From assembly GCA_025642075.2 (NCBI GenBank), contig JAODUO010000475.1:38501-102500 (forward strand): a stretch of DNA of 64,000 nucleotides, given 5' to 3'. This document shows, piece by piece, positions 26,086-51,900 of the stretch. The DNA is from Ridgeia piscesae. Taxonomy: Eukaryota; Annelida; Polychaeta; Sabellida; Siboglinidae. Position numbers and translations under genes: made by a program. Each line of letters starts with the position of its first letter. The stretch's first letter is position 1. The notes under the pieces are model-generated. The model worked only from the letters and a program-made list of their open reading frames with translations, did no database searches and was not told the origin of the DNA.

Positions 26086-27744
26086 GTTACTTGGCGAAAT
26101 ACGCGTATTGCACGTTTTCAGGGATTCTATTAAAACAGCAGTTCGACAGGCGGGATTGTGAAGAACCTTTATAGGGTATCACCTTCAACACTGAAAAACA
26201 AGGGTTGGACTCCCGTCCCCTTTATAAAGGACGAAATGTTTACATTTTAATTACGGGACATTCCGTATTTTAATGGATGGGTGGCAAACCTAATCTTATT
26301 TCACACTCAATCACTCGGTGCATCCTGTTCAATATATTTACAACAGAAGGGGAAATACCCTTATCCCCGCTCCGTGTAAATACCCGTGGTTCTCCCTTGT
26401 TACCACTTAATTGGTACTATTATACACACTAATATTTATTATGTATTCATTGACAAAAGTCGAATTCAATGGGCTACCAAATATCACCGTTCATATGGTC
26501 TGAAAATGCATCCCAAACCAACTCACTCTCGGCGCTACATTTTATTAATCAGCATAATTCATTGTTCGACATACTTTCCGCTACAATAGTTTCCATACAA
26601 CATTTAAAGGGGGACTGAAACGCTTGGACACCCATTGCCCAAATATAAGAACACCATTCACGGGATATATGACCAAAATTTGATGAGCATAGAGCCACTG
26701 TATATTTTAAATAAAATTTCAAACTTTGACATCTTTGGCGCTGGTCGCTGCCATTAATTTCTAATCGACTTTGGTGTAACTCGCTCCTCTCTAATCAATG
26801 TAAATTTTCGAATTTGTCCTAATAACTTCATTACACATTTCTGCATGAAGACACGATTATGATGTGATCAGCATAATATATATCAACAAATCATTTTATG
26901 TGTGTTCGAAATAAAAATTACGCAGCCGTCAAGAGCATGCTCATCAAATCATTGCCACACATCCTGTAAATAGTACGTTCTGTGTTTGTTGGTTGTTCAG
27001 TCGTTTCAGCTCCCGTTAACATCTATCTAGATTCAACAGTTGCCACCTGTAGTATTCACACATTAAAGAAGAGAGGGCCTATGGTGTGGCGCCCCATTAC
27101 GGAGTCTGTGTAACCGATGCCTGATTACCTGTGGCAATCGTGACGCAGTAGATCGTTTCGCCCGGTTGTCGCGTTATCCGGCGAAAGTGGCGCCGTCTAC
27201 GTATACGCGTGCTAACAACACCGCTCAGCTGCTTTCGACGGCTTGATAAGCTTTGGCCTAAATCTTTTATTTTGCTCAGTTTGCATATAATAGTGATCCG
27301 CTGGATTAGTGGGCATTCAAAATAATATATTCGTCTTTAGGTGTTTTTTTTCTCGCAAAGTGGTATTCTCTAAACATATATTCGCAAAATGTAGCTAGTC
27401 AGTTATCAAAATGTCAACAAGCGGGAACAGCCAATAAAAGAGACTGGTTAATAATTAATTAATACTATATCTGATGTACTCTTAACTGCGAGGAGTTTGT
27501 GGGAAATCACACTCAAGCTACAAATACACTTAGGTGATTGTAAACACAAAACTACAGAGAAATCAGCTGAACGCGCTATCACAAACGTTATAGGACCTCT
27601 TGGGTTGGCTTCATCCAGGTATCAGGTGGTTTACTCCAAACAGCCCAAACTTGGGCTAGCGCAGGAGTTTTTAGTGCTTCTTGTGCGCATGCGTTTTGTT
27701 TGTGTTGTTATAGCTTGTTTGTTTGTTTGTTTGTTTTACAGGCA
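26086..27744. other. Intergenic sequence
   Basis: AT-rich, no gene or structural repeat recognised. The stretch 26600-26960 has the look of an old interspersed element (GGGGGACTGAAACGC start), but no second copy is in the window. Confidence 0.4.
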
Positions 27745-28015
27745 ATTTAGGTGATTGGGTGTCGTGAAGGGGAAGTCCATGATTGCCGCTTGAAAAGCTA
27801 TAGGGTTTTCTTTTTCAGTAATGTGTGGTGGGATCATATTCCAGATGCGAATTGCTCTGGGGTAAAAGGAGAACACTGCAATGTTGGTGCGGCACCTGGT
27901 AGCTATTTAATGGCCACGATTTTTTGATGGTTTTAGTAGGCCCGGTGGTGGTGTGATGTTGATTACGTTATTAATTGTTTTGTAAAATGTCATGGCTTAT
28001 TTGATAATCCTGCGT
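27745..28015 (-). mobile_element. LINE (L2/CR1-like) RT C-terminal fragment, antisense
   Basis: The - strand encodes MTFYKTINNVINITPPPGLL, then KNRGH, RYQVPHQH, SFYPRAIRIWNMIPP and ENPIAFQAAI across two frames. This matches the order FYKI.N..V.I, RGH, SFFP.TIR.WN.LP, ..F...I at the end of L2-type elements. One stop and one frameshift lie inside. A 5'-truncated dead copy. Confidence 0.75.
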
Positions 28016-28874
28016 CACCCAAGAGTGGGCCATGTTTACGGCGAAATATACGCCACATGTTGGGAATAGACTTGCATCGTAAATGTTATGAGAATGCCAC
28101 TATTATGTGCAAACTGGGTATAACAGGAGATGCAGGTCAATGCTGACCAAGCCGACAAACCAGGGTTGTTAGCACCCACTTACGTAGATGGCGCCACTAT
28201 CGATTGATCACGGGCAAAGCGAGGTGAGTGGACTATCTTTCTGAGATAATTGTGAGATTCTTGGTGACATGATGAGATCGATTTGTTTTATGCATTTGTT
28301 CAAGCGTGCATTTATTCAATCGTCATATTTCACATATTATCTACATGCAATCAGTAGTCATAGATTATAATTACTACCTTACATTGATAAGCAAAATCTG
28401 CAATAAAGTACACTGCCTTACATTGAGAAATAAAAATGTATAATAAAGTACCTTGTTTTGATAATATGTTCTGTTTCACAGATGTCCGTTAGGTGGCGTC
28501 ACCTTATCGGTGAATAGCAAGAAAATATTGGGCAGCGATATGACGTATAAACACGTTATTTCCAGACGAAACAGTTCCCAGTAAAGATAGCTTTATGCAG
28601 GTTGTTTGAATTTCTGTGAGGAGTTGTGTAATTTTGAGTGTGAGTAAAATTAATGTACTTGTGCAGCATCAAATTATGACATGTGTCATTCAACGTTTTT
28701 ACAGCATATTGATATTACAGGTGCAATATCGATTGGCAAATCAGTGTCTGGGTCTAGCAGAAATACATGTATGCCATGCTGGGAAATGGTTTGTGGGAAA
28801 CTGAGGTACTTAAATTTCACAAATTCTCCAGAGCACTTCTGTACAAAAATTGAGGTTATGGGCAAATCCTTACG

Positions 28875-28876
<2 letters not shown>

Positions 28877-28956
<80 letters not shown>
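28877..28956. repeat. (TA)n microsatellite
   Basis: About 80 bases of pure TA. Confidence 0.97.
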
Positions 28957-28959
<3 letters not shown>

Positions 28960-29483
28960 CTATTTTGGGGTTTCACAAATCATCTACATCAAGTGCAAGA
29001 ATATGACCCGTCCAAAATTTGAATATAATTTGTCACTGTTTGTCACTACACATCAGTAAACATGGCTGATAATCTTACTTCTCAGAACACAATTCCTATT
29101 TGGAATTCGTCGTTATCTTGCCAAAGTGTCGAGAAATTCAATATTGAAGTAAAGAAGGTAACAAGAAAGAAGAATAACGTGATATTCTCACGACTGGCTT
29201 GTTCAGTCTCGCTCACTCTCTGTCGCTTCCAGTCGTGATGTGACAGGACATGGACACGTCCACACGTCTGATGCATTGCAACATTTGCTTGTAACTATTT
29301 CGTGCCTGTTTTATGACACCTACTTAATGTTACGTAACTGTTGTTTACTTATTCACAAAATGGTTAATTTGCTCAAGTATTAGAAGCATGATCAAGCGTC
29401 ACGTGACAACAAACAACATAATGCTACATATAGCAGTTTCACGATGCAATGGTTCGTCGGGCGCCGTGATGATGGTGATGATG

Positions 29484-29599
29484 ACGGTGGCGGTGGCGGT
29501 GGCGGTGGCGGTGGCGGTGGCGGTGGCGGTGCGGTGGCGGTGGCGGTGACGGTGACGGTGACGGTGACGGTGACGGTGACGGTGACGGTGACGGTGACG

Positions 29600-29650
<51 letters not shown>

Positions 29651-29655
29651 TGATA
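29484..29655. repeat. Hexamer microsatellite GGTGGC to GGTGAC to GATGAC
   Basis: Three successive blocks, each one base different from its neighbour, the pattern expected if the tract grew by serial mutation and re-expansion. Confidence 0.93.
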
Positions 29656-30155
29656 CGTCATAGCACTTATTTCATATATATAATACTGTTTATTATCATG
29701 ACAGGATAACAGATTCAATTACAGTTAACTGAAGTGGTTATATTTGACTATTATGAAATTATTTATGTATCAGAGTTAATTAAAGAAATCAAAAAGTAAT
29801 ATATGCATTCAGCTTGGCCACTGTTAATTAACATGTCTAGTATAGTGAATTGTTTTGGAGATGAAGTATTTCCGCATTTCGTTATGCGTTCTAACCCTCT
29901 GCAAACTCTACTTTCCTCACAATGGTTACATATCTACAATATATTATCCGAACATCCCCGTACACATATCATTCAATAGACACAAGACACCTAGTTACAT
30001 ACAGCACACATTATTAAGGACAATATTTTCCGAGGCATAGGCGGGGGAATCTCTATGTTAAGCCTGAACTTCTTTTTACTAGATATCAGCTAACGACCTA
30101 CACCGTAGAAGATAAACCCTGTCTATACGATATACGTAAGTATTCAAAATAAATG

Positions 30156-30162
30156 TATGTGT

Positions 30163-30212
<50 letters not shown>

Positions 30213-30403
30213 TGTGTGTGTGTGTGCGTGTGCGTGTGCGTGTGCGTGTGCGTGTGCGTGTGCGTGTGCGTGTGTGTGTGTGCATGAGAGTGTGAGTGTG
30301 TATGTGACTGTGTGTACGTGTTTATGTGTGTATGCGTGTGTATGTGTGCGCTTGTGTGCATGGGTTTGTGCGTGGGTTTGTGCTTGAGTGTGTCGGTCTC
30401 GGA

Positions 30404-30450
<47 letters not shown>

Positions 30451-30460
30451 TGTGCATGCT
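30156..30460. repeat. (GT)n / (GTGTGC)n / (GTGC)n microsatellite
   Basis: GT tract, GTGTGC phase, degenerate TG region, then a pure GTGC run at about 30404-30450. Confidence 0.93.
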
Positions 30461-31637
30461 TGTGTATGTGTTGTTGTGTGTTGGGGAACGCATTATACAT
30501 TCCCCCGCTGGTACAAAACTAAACATGTCTAAACTTCACCAAGTACAAAAGCCCCGCGGTGCAACGGAACATATAAAAAGTAGGCGGCTGTCACGTGATT
30601 ACACGACAACACGTGTAGTTTTTTGTACGATATGTCAACTCCTGGCGTACCAAACGTAGTCCATCGCTGCTCCTTCACTATAGGTAAGTCGATGACAGTG
30701 CACACGACTTCAGCTAACACGTCCTTTCACTAAACTGTATAATATATTAACCAATTTATGCTGCACCTTTCTTCTCGCATTCTGGTCACATTCGCATGTT
30801 TCGTGAATCAATGTACGCTAGCGCCATCTTGCGTCAATTACGGCTGGCGGAATGTTACAAGAGACTCGACTTTCATCCAGTGAAATTGTAGCTTCGTGTG
30901 TGTACAACGTCCCGTCTATTTCGGTCGAAGCTGCACTCGCCGGTTCCTGTGCTGCATAGTAATCACTACCACACATGTCTGTCACAACCGACGTAATTGT
31001 GTTTGTATTTTCCCACTGTGCGACGCGTCTTTTAACTCGCTATATCATTTCGTGGTTCTCGACTTACAGCGTGTCCCAGTTGTCTAACTCGATTGGCCGG
31101 ATGCGCCACAACCGCTTGCTCAAATTGAACACAAGACAGCAGGGTCGCAGTGAAGATTCGAGCCACTAGCCACTGCGCGTTTACATGAGCAATTTCGTTT
31201 ACAGATTCCGACAATGTCGGCCGATATCGCGTTATTCGACACAATGTTGTTATGCGCGGATGGCGTACAATACTGTTTGTTACCTTATCAATAAGGTGTA
31301 TATGCTCTCTCAATAGAACACAGTCTGAATGTGCCATCGTATAGTCAGTCATGTCATATAACCGCCCATACAGTTGTTTACATAACATGCCCATCGGTTT
31401 TGTTGACATTGCAATCTGCGCAAAAATGTCGAAAGTCATAAACAGAAAACCTTTTCGTTTGATGTGATTACAAACACACATTTGGGCGTTCAATACGTTA
31501 GTGTAAACTACAAAACATGAGTTTACATAACTACGATCGAACTTGATACCGTTGAATTAAATCCGGAAGTCATGACCGCTACTAATGCGCATGCGCACAG
31601 CGGCGAGTTCGTAATTTACGCCACACCGATGCCACAC

Positions 31638-44041
<12,404 letters not shown>

Positions 44042-44370
44042 AACTGTGGTCGTTTCACCGTCGGCAGACATCGCAACTCGTCGTCGTCATTGCCTTAGTG
44101 CGCTCACCGACCATCCCGGCTGTCGTACCTTCCGACCGTCTACAACGATCCTCCTAAACGGCCCGAAGACAGTGCGTGAAAGAAACTCGACAACAAGTCG
44201 CGGGAATTGCCCGTTGGTCGTTGTTTGTTGACACCAGCGCGAGCGACAATCGACCGACCGCGGAAATTGATTAACGCGTGAAACCGATACGCCTCAGATC
44301 GGCGCGGTGATCTCGCGAAGTGACAGCAGCGAAATTGACTACTCAAGGTGCGTCGCCGCTGGCCACGTTT

Positions 44371-44390
44371 TGATTGACGTGCGTCAATCA
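44371..44390. promoter_or_regulatory. Near-palindrome with two TGATTGAC half-sites
   Basis: Two 9-base arms TGATTGACG / CGTCAATCA flank a TG centre. TGATTGAC is the core of Pbx/Meis-type (TALE homeodomain) composite sites. It lies about 330 bases upstream of the Wnt start. Binding is inferred only. Confidence 0.3.
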
Positions 44391-44530
44391 AGCATGCGCG
44401 CGCGTCTTTTCACAAGTCGCCGACTCTCTCGCGCAGATGTGTCGACCCACCGGCGTTTTCGCGTGTTTCGAGTGGCTGGGAGACTATTCTCGAGGGACGA
44501 GTCATTTCGGCCGCCGTTACCCTCACGTTT

Positions 44531-44545
44531 AGCGCCACCTGGCGT
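44531..44545 (-). promoter_or_regulatory. CTCF-like motif, reverse orientation
   Basis: The - strand reads ACGCCAGGTGGCGCT, 13 of 15 matches to the CTCF core, about 500 bases upstream of the Wnt start. Confidence 0.35.
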
Positions 44546-45171
44546 CGATTGAACTCGGCCAAATGAAGCCGATAATTGGGATGCAACGTAAACAGTGTCC
44601 CACCGGCTTCGCCAATGCACGGGATGCGCTCCCGCTGGCAAAACCGTTGGGAGAGGGCGAACCCTCCGAACCCCCGTGAGGAGTTTTACGACATCGACAG
44701 CCGCCCCGCTGACGTGTGTTGTAAGGGCTATGTCCGGGGTAAGTGATACTCACGTTAGCAGGCGATGTGGACAACTAGACAGCCACAGACACCGTACGGC
44801 CGACGCCTCCATCTGGCACTGCGAACTGTACACTCGCACAAAAGGGGTGGCCGCGATTGTTACGTTGACAAAATTACTCTATTTTCTACTTTGCACTGAG
44901 TAGCGAAATTTCTAGCACTTTTAAAATTACATATTTTAAAAGAATCATTATTTTAAAGGAAGCCCTTACTGAACAATGTAGGCAAGCCCATATTGAAAAC
45001 TCACACAATTAACAAATGTTGTAATTACACAAGGATTTGTTTATATATTTTTGTTTTTGGTTTTCATGCACGTCTGTTTGTGTGATTGTATGTTTGTCTA
45101 TCTATTTGTTTGCATGTATGCACGTATGCACGTATGCACGTATGCACGTATGCATGTATGCACACACGCAC

Positions 45172-45487
<316 letters not shown>

Positions 45488-45789
45488 CCACTAACTCACT
45501 CACCCCTTAGGTGTCCTGTATTCGTAACACAGTTCAGTGCCATCTCGCCATTAACGTACGGCGGCGCCAGCTGCGCGGAAAATTGCACTTATTCGGTCGC
45601 AGCTTCGCGGCGATTAAGGACCGCTTAAGACAGTCGGCGACATCAAATAGACAGCGTGTGTCCGTCTGTCTGTCGCTGGTCACCGACGCCTGTTGTGTCA
45701 CCTGCCACTCCCTCTCAGCAATTGGTTCCCGCCAAAACCATCTCCAGTCGGATACATGATTTAGTTACTATTACTACTAGTATACTACT

Positions 45790-45808
45790 CTTGCTACTAT
45801 TACTACTA

Positions 45809-45852
<44 letters not shown>

Positions 45853-45866
45853 ACTACTACTACTAT

Positions 45867-45914
<48 letters not shown>

Positions 45915-45916
45915 AA
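45790..45916. repeat. (ACT)n triplet microsatellite
   Basis: ACT repeats with a few ATT or AACT interruptions. Confidence 0.94.
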
Positions 45917-47031
45917 CTACTACTATATGGGGATTAAAACGTAATTAAACAAGGTTGCAATTGTTGTAAATTGTTTATTCGTAGGGGAGACCAGGGCTAG
46001 TTGTAATAGAGGGTTTGCAGACAAAACTGCTAATGCAAATTATTCTGCAAGACGACAGCATGTTCATCAATAAATTTGAGTATGTTGTGTATAATATCAC
46101 GTGAATACGTAGACACGCCAATAAATTATGCCATTTTAAAGAAAAGAGGCACTATTCTCAAATTTCTCTATATATCTTCAATGGAAGTGTATGTTTATCC
46201 ATAATTCATGTTGTTCTTCTTTCTCATTGATGGATGTTGTTACGAGTGAAGTGTTGTAACTATTACATGAACCTTTAAACATGATTTGAGGTATATTTTA
46301 TGCAATCTCGTGTTTTATGAGCGAGACGATGTCGTTTTAACATTCCTCTCGTGGCAAATTGTAACACCGTTACAACATGCCCCACAGTCTTTGGTTTCCT
46401 GTGTTACCTTCAAAACAACCTTCAAATAAAACAATCGAGGATGGCATCGGCGATGATCTTTTTCCTCACTGTAATAATGCTAGTAATAAAACATTTACAA
46501 CATTTTAGAGGACGTTTAAATATTTAGCAGGTCTGCTATAAATGGACCTTGTTCAACGTTCGCTTCATATACGTATTCGTTTATACACTATTTTACAATT
46601 CCATGTTATACCTCATTTTGAAGAGGAAGTGTAATTTGAACATTCATCGTTTGGTGGTGACCATGTTTGACTTTTAATTTATACTTAATTAATGCACAAC
46701 TAGTATTAACGATTTCTGAAGATGAATCGTAGATAAACACAATCATTGATATTGTATAACGTTTGTATAGTCACGCAATTTCGAACATTTTTCACATGAC
46801 AGTGACACTGTTTGATCAACGCACCGTACATACGTCTCAATTCCATGTCATGTCTCGTTGTGACGGGGAGATGTTATCTATTCACATAGGATGTGAATTT
46901 TACATAGAAATGAAGAAGATGCACAGTCACTGTACATGTGTATGGCGTTCGCGGCATTCCACAAACAAAATATATTATTGCCATTCAAGATAACAGCTAC
47001 TACCTACCTCATTGTGACGGGAGAAAATATT

Positions 47032-47127
<96 letters not shown>

Positions 47128-47290
47128 ATTTATAAATAATCTAAAGAAACCTTTATGTTGTCAGTGGCTCAAATTTCTGAACAAAAAACACATTTATTTT
47201 GTTGTTAACATTTTAAATAAAAAGAATATTGCAAATAAATTTTATAATTATTTTACAAATATAGGACAGTCCATTACACAAGGGATTAAA
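45917..47290. other. Intergenic AT-rich sequence with a (TA)n tract
   Basis: No gene recognised. A TA tract occupies about 47036-47118. Confidence 0.6.
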
Positions 47291-47299
47291 TACAAAGGT

Positions 47300-48600
47300 A
47301 GCAAAATTGCAGTGATTATTAATTTAAATAAAAAAGTAACTTCTACATTTATGTTGATGAAGAAACTGTCAGGAAAACTATAAATAACTTTCCCACAAAA
47401 CAGTTGTGGATTTGATGGTATCTCAAAAAAATTGCTCAAAATAATTGAACCTGTAATGTTTAAATCATTAACACTGTTAATAAACAAATTTTATATTCTG
47501 GCGTATTCCCTAAATACCTAGATAAACTGAAAATTGCAAAAGTTATTCCTATATTTAAAAAAGATTGTCCATCCTTATTTGAAAACTACAGACCAATCTC
47601 TTTTTTCCTACCATTTCTAAAGTATTACAGAAACTTATTTTTATACAATTATATTCATATATCAAAAAAAAAATCTAAATCATAATCAGTATGGTTTTAG
47701 AGCTAACTATTAAACAGAATACGCTGCGCTTCAGCTAATTGATAGCATTTTGACTAAAATGGATAAAAATTATATATCAATTAATGTATTTATCGGCATT
47801 TGACACTATAGACCATAACATTTTACAATATAAATTAGCATAAATGGCTCAGCCTTGCATTTGTCCAAAAGTTACTTACAAAACAGAAAAAAATATACTG
47901 AAATTGAACAAATAAACTCAGACATCTTACCTACAACAATCGGTGTCCCACAAGGTTCTGTCCTAGGAATATTATTGTTTATCATTTATATAAACGATTT
48001 TTCACAAGCTAGTCAATTATTTCATTTTGTTATGTATGCCGATGACACTACATTATCTACCTCTTTAAATTCTCTGAGCGAAGAGACACTCGATCATAAA
48101 AGTATAGAAACAATAATAAATGTAAAACTTTCTAAAATTAATGAATGGCTACGTATTAATAAATTATTATTAAAAGCAAAACTAAATATATGGTTTTCCA
48201 TATGCCTAATGAACGTATGCAAACTTTTACACTTAAAATAGATGATGTATATATTAAAAGAGTAGATTAATTTAATTTTCTAGGATTGACTTTAGACACT
48301 AAACTAAATTGGAGAAAACACATGGAGAAAATATCAAATAAGTGTTCAAAAACAATTAGATGTAAAGGTGTTATTATATAACACCTTAATATTATCACAT
48401 ATAAATTATTGTATTATGATTTGGGGATATCAAAGAAATAGAATTACAAGCATCCCATGAGACTTTCTCACTTAAACAAACTCTTCCAAATAAACACATG
48501 AGATAAACACCTTGTATATAAGGACCATATTACTTTATACCATGAAATGATGGTGGCTCCTATGACAGCGACATTATTGTCTTAATAGGAGCTATCGACC
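47300..48600 (+). mobile_element. Decayed jockey/CR1-like non-LTR retrotransposon, reverse transcriptase region
   Basis: Reading across frames gives, in order, CGFDGISKKLLKIIEP, KIAKVIPIFKKDCP, FENYRPIS, QYGFRAN, SAFDTIDHNILQYKL, then an open stretch (47855-48241) with IGVPQGSVLGILLFIIYIND and the catalytic FVMYADDTTL, then FLGLTLDTKLNWRKHMEKIS and SHINYCIMIWG. These are RT domains 2 to 7 plus the thumb of jockey/CR1-type elements. YADD is intact, but several stops and frameshifts elsewhere make it inactive. Endonuclease and 5' end are missing. The 3' end probably lies before the 31-bp array. Confidence 0.88.
47855..48241 (+). pseudogene. Reverse transcriptase fragment with YADD motif
   Basis: The longest open piece of the surrounding retrotransposon, 128 codons, spanning the GVPQGSVLG and YADD catalytic segments. 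It begins and ends at frameshifts, so the start codon is fortuitous. Part of the 47300-48600 element. Confidence 0.85.
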
Positions 48601-48911
48601 CAAGTTCGTAAATGTTATATGATTGTAAGGGTTTTGTTATTTATTTTTAATTTTGGTACAACAAGAATTACTATAAGTGCACACATTTGTATGTATTGTA
48701 GGCCTACTGTATAAGCTTATATTAGTATGTGAACATGATATAATATGTGTGTATGTATGCTTGTATAAATGTACTAACGAAATTGATGTACTTTCAACAA
48801 ATTCTATACCTACTTGGGGTCAATAAATATAATGGTTATGGTTATGGTTGTGATAGCCTTATGCGTGCTCAGTCTACGGAACAAGTTCCTCATCTCAGCT
48901 TCCTGGACTGT

Positions 48912-51900
48912 AAAGGACGCAGACAGACAGGTGTCTGCTGGGAATGGGCGCAGACAGACAGGTGTCTGTTGGGAATGGACGCAGACAGACAGGTGTCTGC
49001 TGGGAATGGACGCAGACAGACAGGTGTCTGTTGTGAATGGACGCAGACAGACAGGTGTCTGTTGGGAATGGACGCAGACAGACAAGTGTCTGCTGTGAAT
49101 GGGCGCAGACAGACAAGTGTCTGTTGGGAATGGGCGCTGACAGACAGGTGTCTGTTGGGAATGGACGCAGACAGACAGGTGTCTGCTGGGAATGGACGCA
49201 GACAGACAGGTGTCTGCTGGGAATGGGCGCAGATAGACAGGTGTCTGTTGGGAATGGGCGCAGACAGACTGGTGTCTGTTGGGAATGGGCGCAGACAGAC
49301 AGGTGTCTGCTGGGAATGGGCGCAGACAGACAGGTGTCTGTTGGGAATGGGCGCAGACAGACTGGTGTATGTTGGGAATGGGCGCAGACAGACAGGTGTC
49401 TGTTGGGAATGGGCGCAGACAAACAAGTGTCTGTTGGGAATGGGCGCAGACAGAGAGGTGTCTGTTGGGAATGGGCGCAGACAGACAGGTGTCTGTTGGG
49501 AATGGGCGCAGACAGACAGGTGTCTGTTGGGAATGGGCGCAGACAGACATGTGTCTGCTGGGAATGTGCGCAGACAGACAGGTGTCTGTTGGGAATGGGC
49601 GCAGACAGACAAGTGTCTGCTGGGAATGTGCGCAGACAGACATGTGTCTGCTGGGAATGGACGCAGACAGACAGGTGTCTGCTGGGAATGTGCGCAGACA
49701 GACATGTGTCTGCTGGGAATGTGCGCAGACAGACATGTGTCTGTTGGGAATGTGCGCAGACAGACATGTGTCTGCTGGGAATGTGCGCAGACAGATAGGT
49801 GTCTGTTGGGAATGGGCGCAGACAGACAGGTGTCTGCTGGGAATGTGCGCAGACAGACTGGTGTCTGTTGGGAATGGGCGCAGACAGACAGGTGTCTGCT
49901 GGGAATGGGCGCAGACAGACAGGTGTCTGTTGGGAATGGGCGCAGACAGACAGGTGTCTGTTGGGAATGGGCGCAGACAGACAGGTGTCTGTTGGGAATG
50001 GGCGCAGACAGACAGGTGTCTGTTGGGAATGGGCGCAGACAGACAGGTGTCTGCTGGGAATGGGCGCAGACAGACAGGTGTCTGTTGGGAATGGGCGCAG
50101 ACAGACAGGTGTCAGTTGGGAATGGGCGCAGACAGACATGTGTCTGCTGGGAATGGGCGCAGACAGACATGTGTCTGTTGGGAATGGGCGCAGACAGACA
50201 GGTGTCTGTTGGGAATGGGCGCAGACAGACAGGTGTCTGCTGGGAATGGGCGCAGACAGACAGGTGTCTGCTGGGAATGGGCGCAGACAGACAGGTGTCT
50301 GCTGGGAATGGGCGCAGACAGACAGGTGTCTGTTGGGAATGGGCGCAGACAGACAGGTGTCTGTTGGGAATGGGCGCAGACAGACAGGTGTCTGCTGGGA
50401 ATGGGCGCAGACAGACAGGTGTCTGCTGGGAATGGGCGCAGACAGACAGGTGTCTGCTGGGAATGGGCGCAGACAGACAAGTGTCTGCTGGGAATGGGCG
50501 CAGACAGACAGGTGTCTGCTGGGAATGGGCGCAGACAGACAGGTGTCTGCTGGGAATGGGCGCAGACAGACAGGTGTCTGCTGGGAATGGGCGCAGACAG
50601 ACAGGTGTCTGCTGGGAATGGGCGCAGACAGACAAGTGTCTGCTGGGAATGGGCGCAGACAGACATATGTCTGCTGGGAATGGGCGCAGACAGACAGGTG
50701 TCTGCTGGGAAAGGGCGCAGACAGACAGGTGTCTGTTGGGAATGGGCGCAGACAGACAGGTGTCTGTTGGGAATGGGCGCACACAGACATGTGTCTGTTG
50801 GGAATGGGCGCACACAGACAGGTGTCTGTTGGGAATGGGCGCTGACAGACAGGTGTCTGTTGGGAATGGGCGCAGACAGACAGGTGTCTGCTGGGAATGG
50901 GCGCAGACAGACAGGTGTCTGTTGGGAATGGGCGCAGACAGACAGGTGTCTGTTGGGAATGGGCGCACACAGACAGGTGTCTGTTGGGAATGGGCGCAGA
51001 CAGACAGGTGTCTGTTGGGAATGGGCGCTGACAGACAGGTGTCTGTTGGGAATGGGCGCTGACAGACAGGTGTCTGCTGGGAATGGGCGCAGACAGACAG
51101 GTGTCTGCTGGGAATGGACGCAGACAGACTGGTGTCTGTTGGGAATGGGCGCAGACAGACTGGTGTCTGTTGGGAATGGGCGCAGACAGACTGGTGTCTG
51201 TTGGGAATGGACGCAGACAGACAGGTGTCTGCTGGGAATGGACGCAGACAGACTGGTGTCTGTTGGGAATGGGCGCAGACAGACAGGTGTCTGCTGGGAA
51301 TGGGCGCACACAGACAGGTGTCTGTTGGGAATGGGCGCAGACAGACAGGTGTCTGTTGGGAATGGGCGCACACAGACAGGTGTCTGTTGGGAATGGGCGC
51401 TGACAGACAGGTGTCTGTTGGGAATGGGCGCAGACAGACAGGTGTCTGTTGGGAATGGGCGCAGACAGACAGGTGTCTGTTGGGAATGGGCGCTGACAGA
51501 CAGGTGTCTGTTGGGAATGGGCGCACACAGACAGGTATCTGTTGGGAATGGACGCAGACAGACAGGTGTCATGCTGTGGGAATGGGCGCAGACAGACAGG
51601 TGTCTGTTGGGAATGGGCGCAGACAGACAGGTGTCTGCTGGGAATGGACGCAGACAGACAGGTGTCTGCTGGGAATGGGCGCAGACAGACAGGTGTCTGT
51701 TGGGAATGGACGCAGACAGACAGGTGTCTGTTGGGAATGGGCGCAGACAGACAGGTGTTTGCTGGGAATGGACGCAGACAGACAAGTGTCTGCTGTGAAT
51801 GGGCGCAGACAGACAAGTGTCTGTTGGGAATGGACGCTGACAGACAGGTGTCTGTTGGGAATGGACGCAGACAAACAGGTGTCTGCTGTGAATGGGCGCA

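Larger units (their letters stand above)
28016..31637. other. Intergenic sequence downstream of Wnt
   Basis: Contains a (TA)n tract at 28877-28956, a GGTGGC/GGTGAC/GATGAC hexamer tract at 29484-29655 and a GT/GTGC tract at 30156-30460. The Wnt 3' UTR must start at 31637 and run leftward; its poly(A) site is not obvious. A - strand ORF at 31032-31493 has no recognised family and may just be 3' UTR. Confidence 0.5.
44042..44800 (-). promoter_or_regulatory. CpG-rich upstream region of Wnt (promoter / 5' UTR candidate)
   Basis: Immediately upstream of the Wnt start codon the sequence becomes GC- and CpG-rich, unlike the flanks, as at many animal developmental promoters. It holds a 20-bp near-palindrome at 44371-44390 and a reverse-orientation CTCF-like motif at 44531-44545. 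No TATA box is obvious. Short ORFs on both strands have no recognised homology. Confidence 0.5.

Noticed and set aside
31032..31493. 153-codon - strand ORF downstream of Wnt
   Set aside because: No recognised domain, low-complexity-free but unconvincing codon pattern; more likely Wnt 3' UTR or intergenic.
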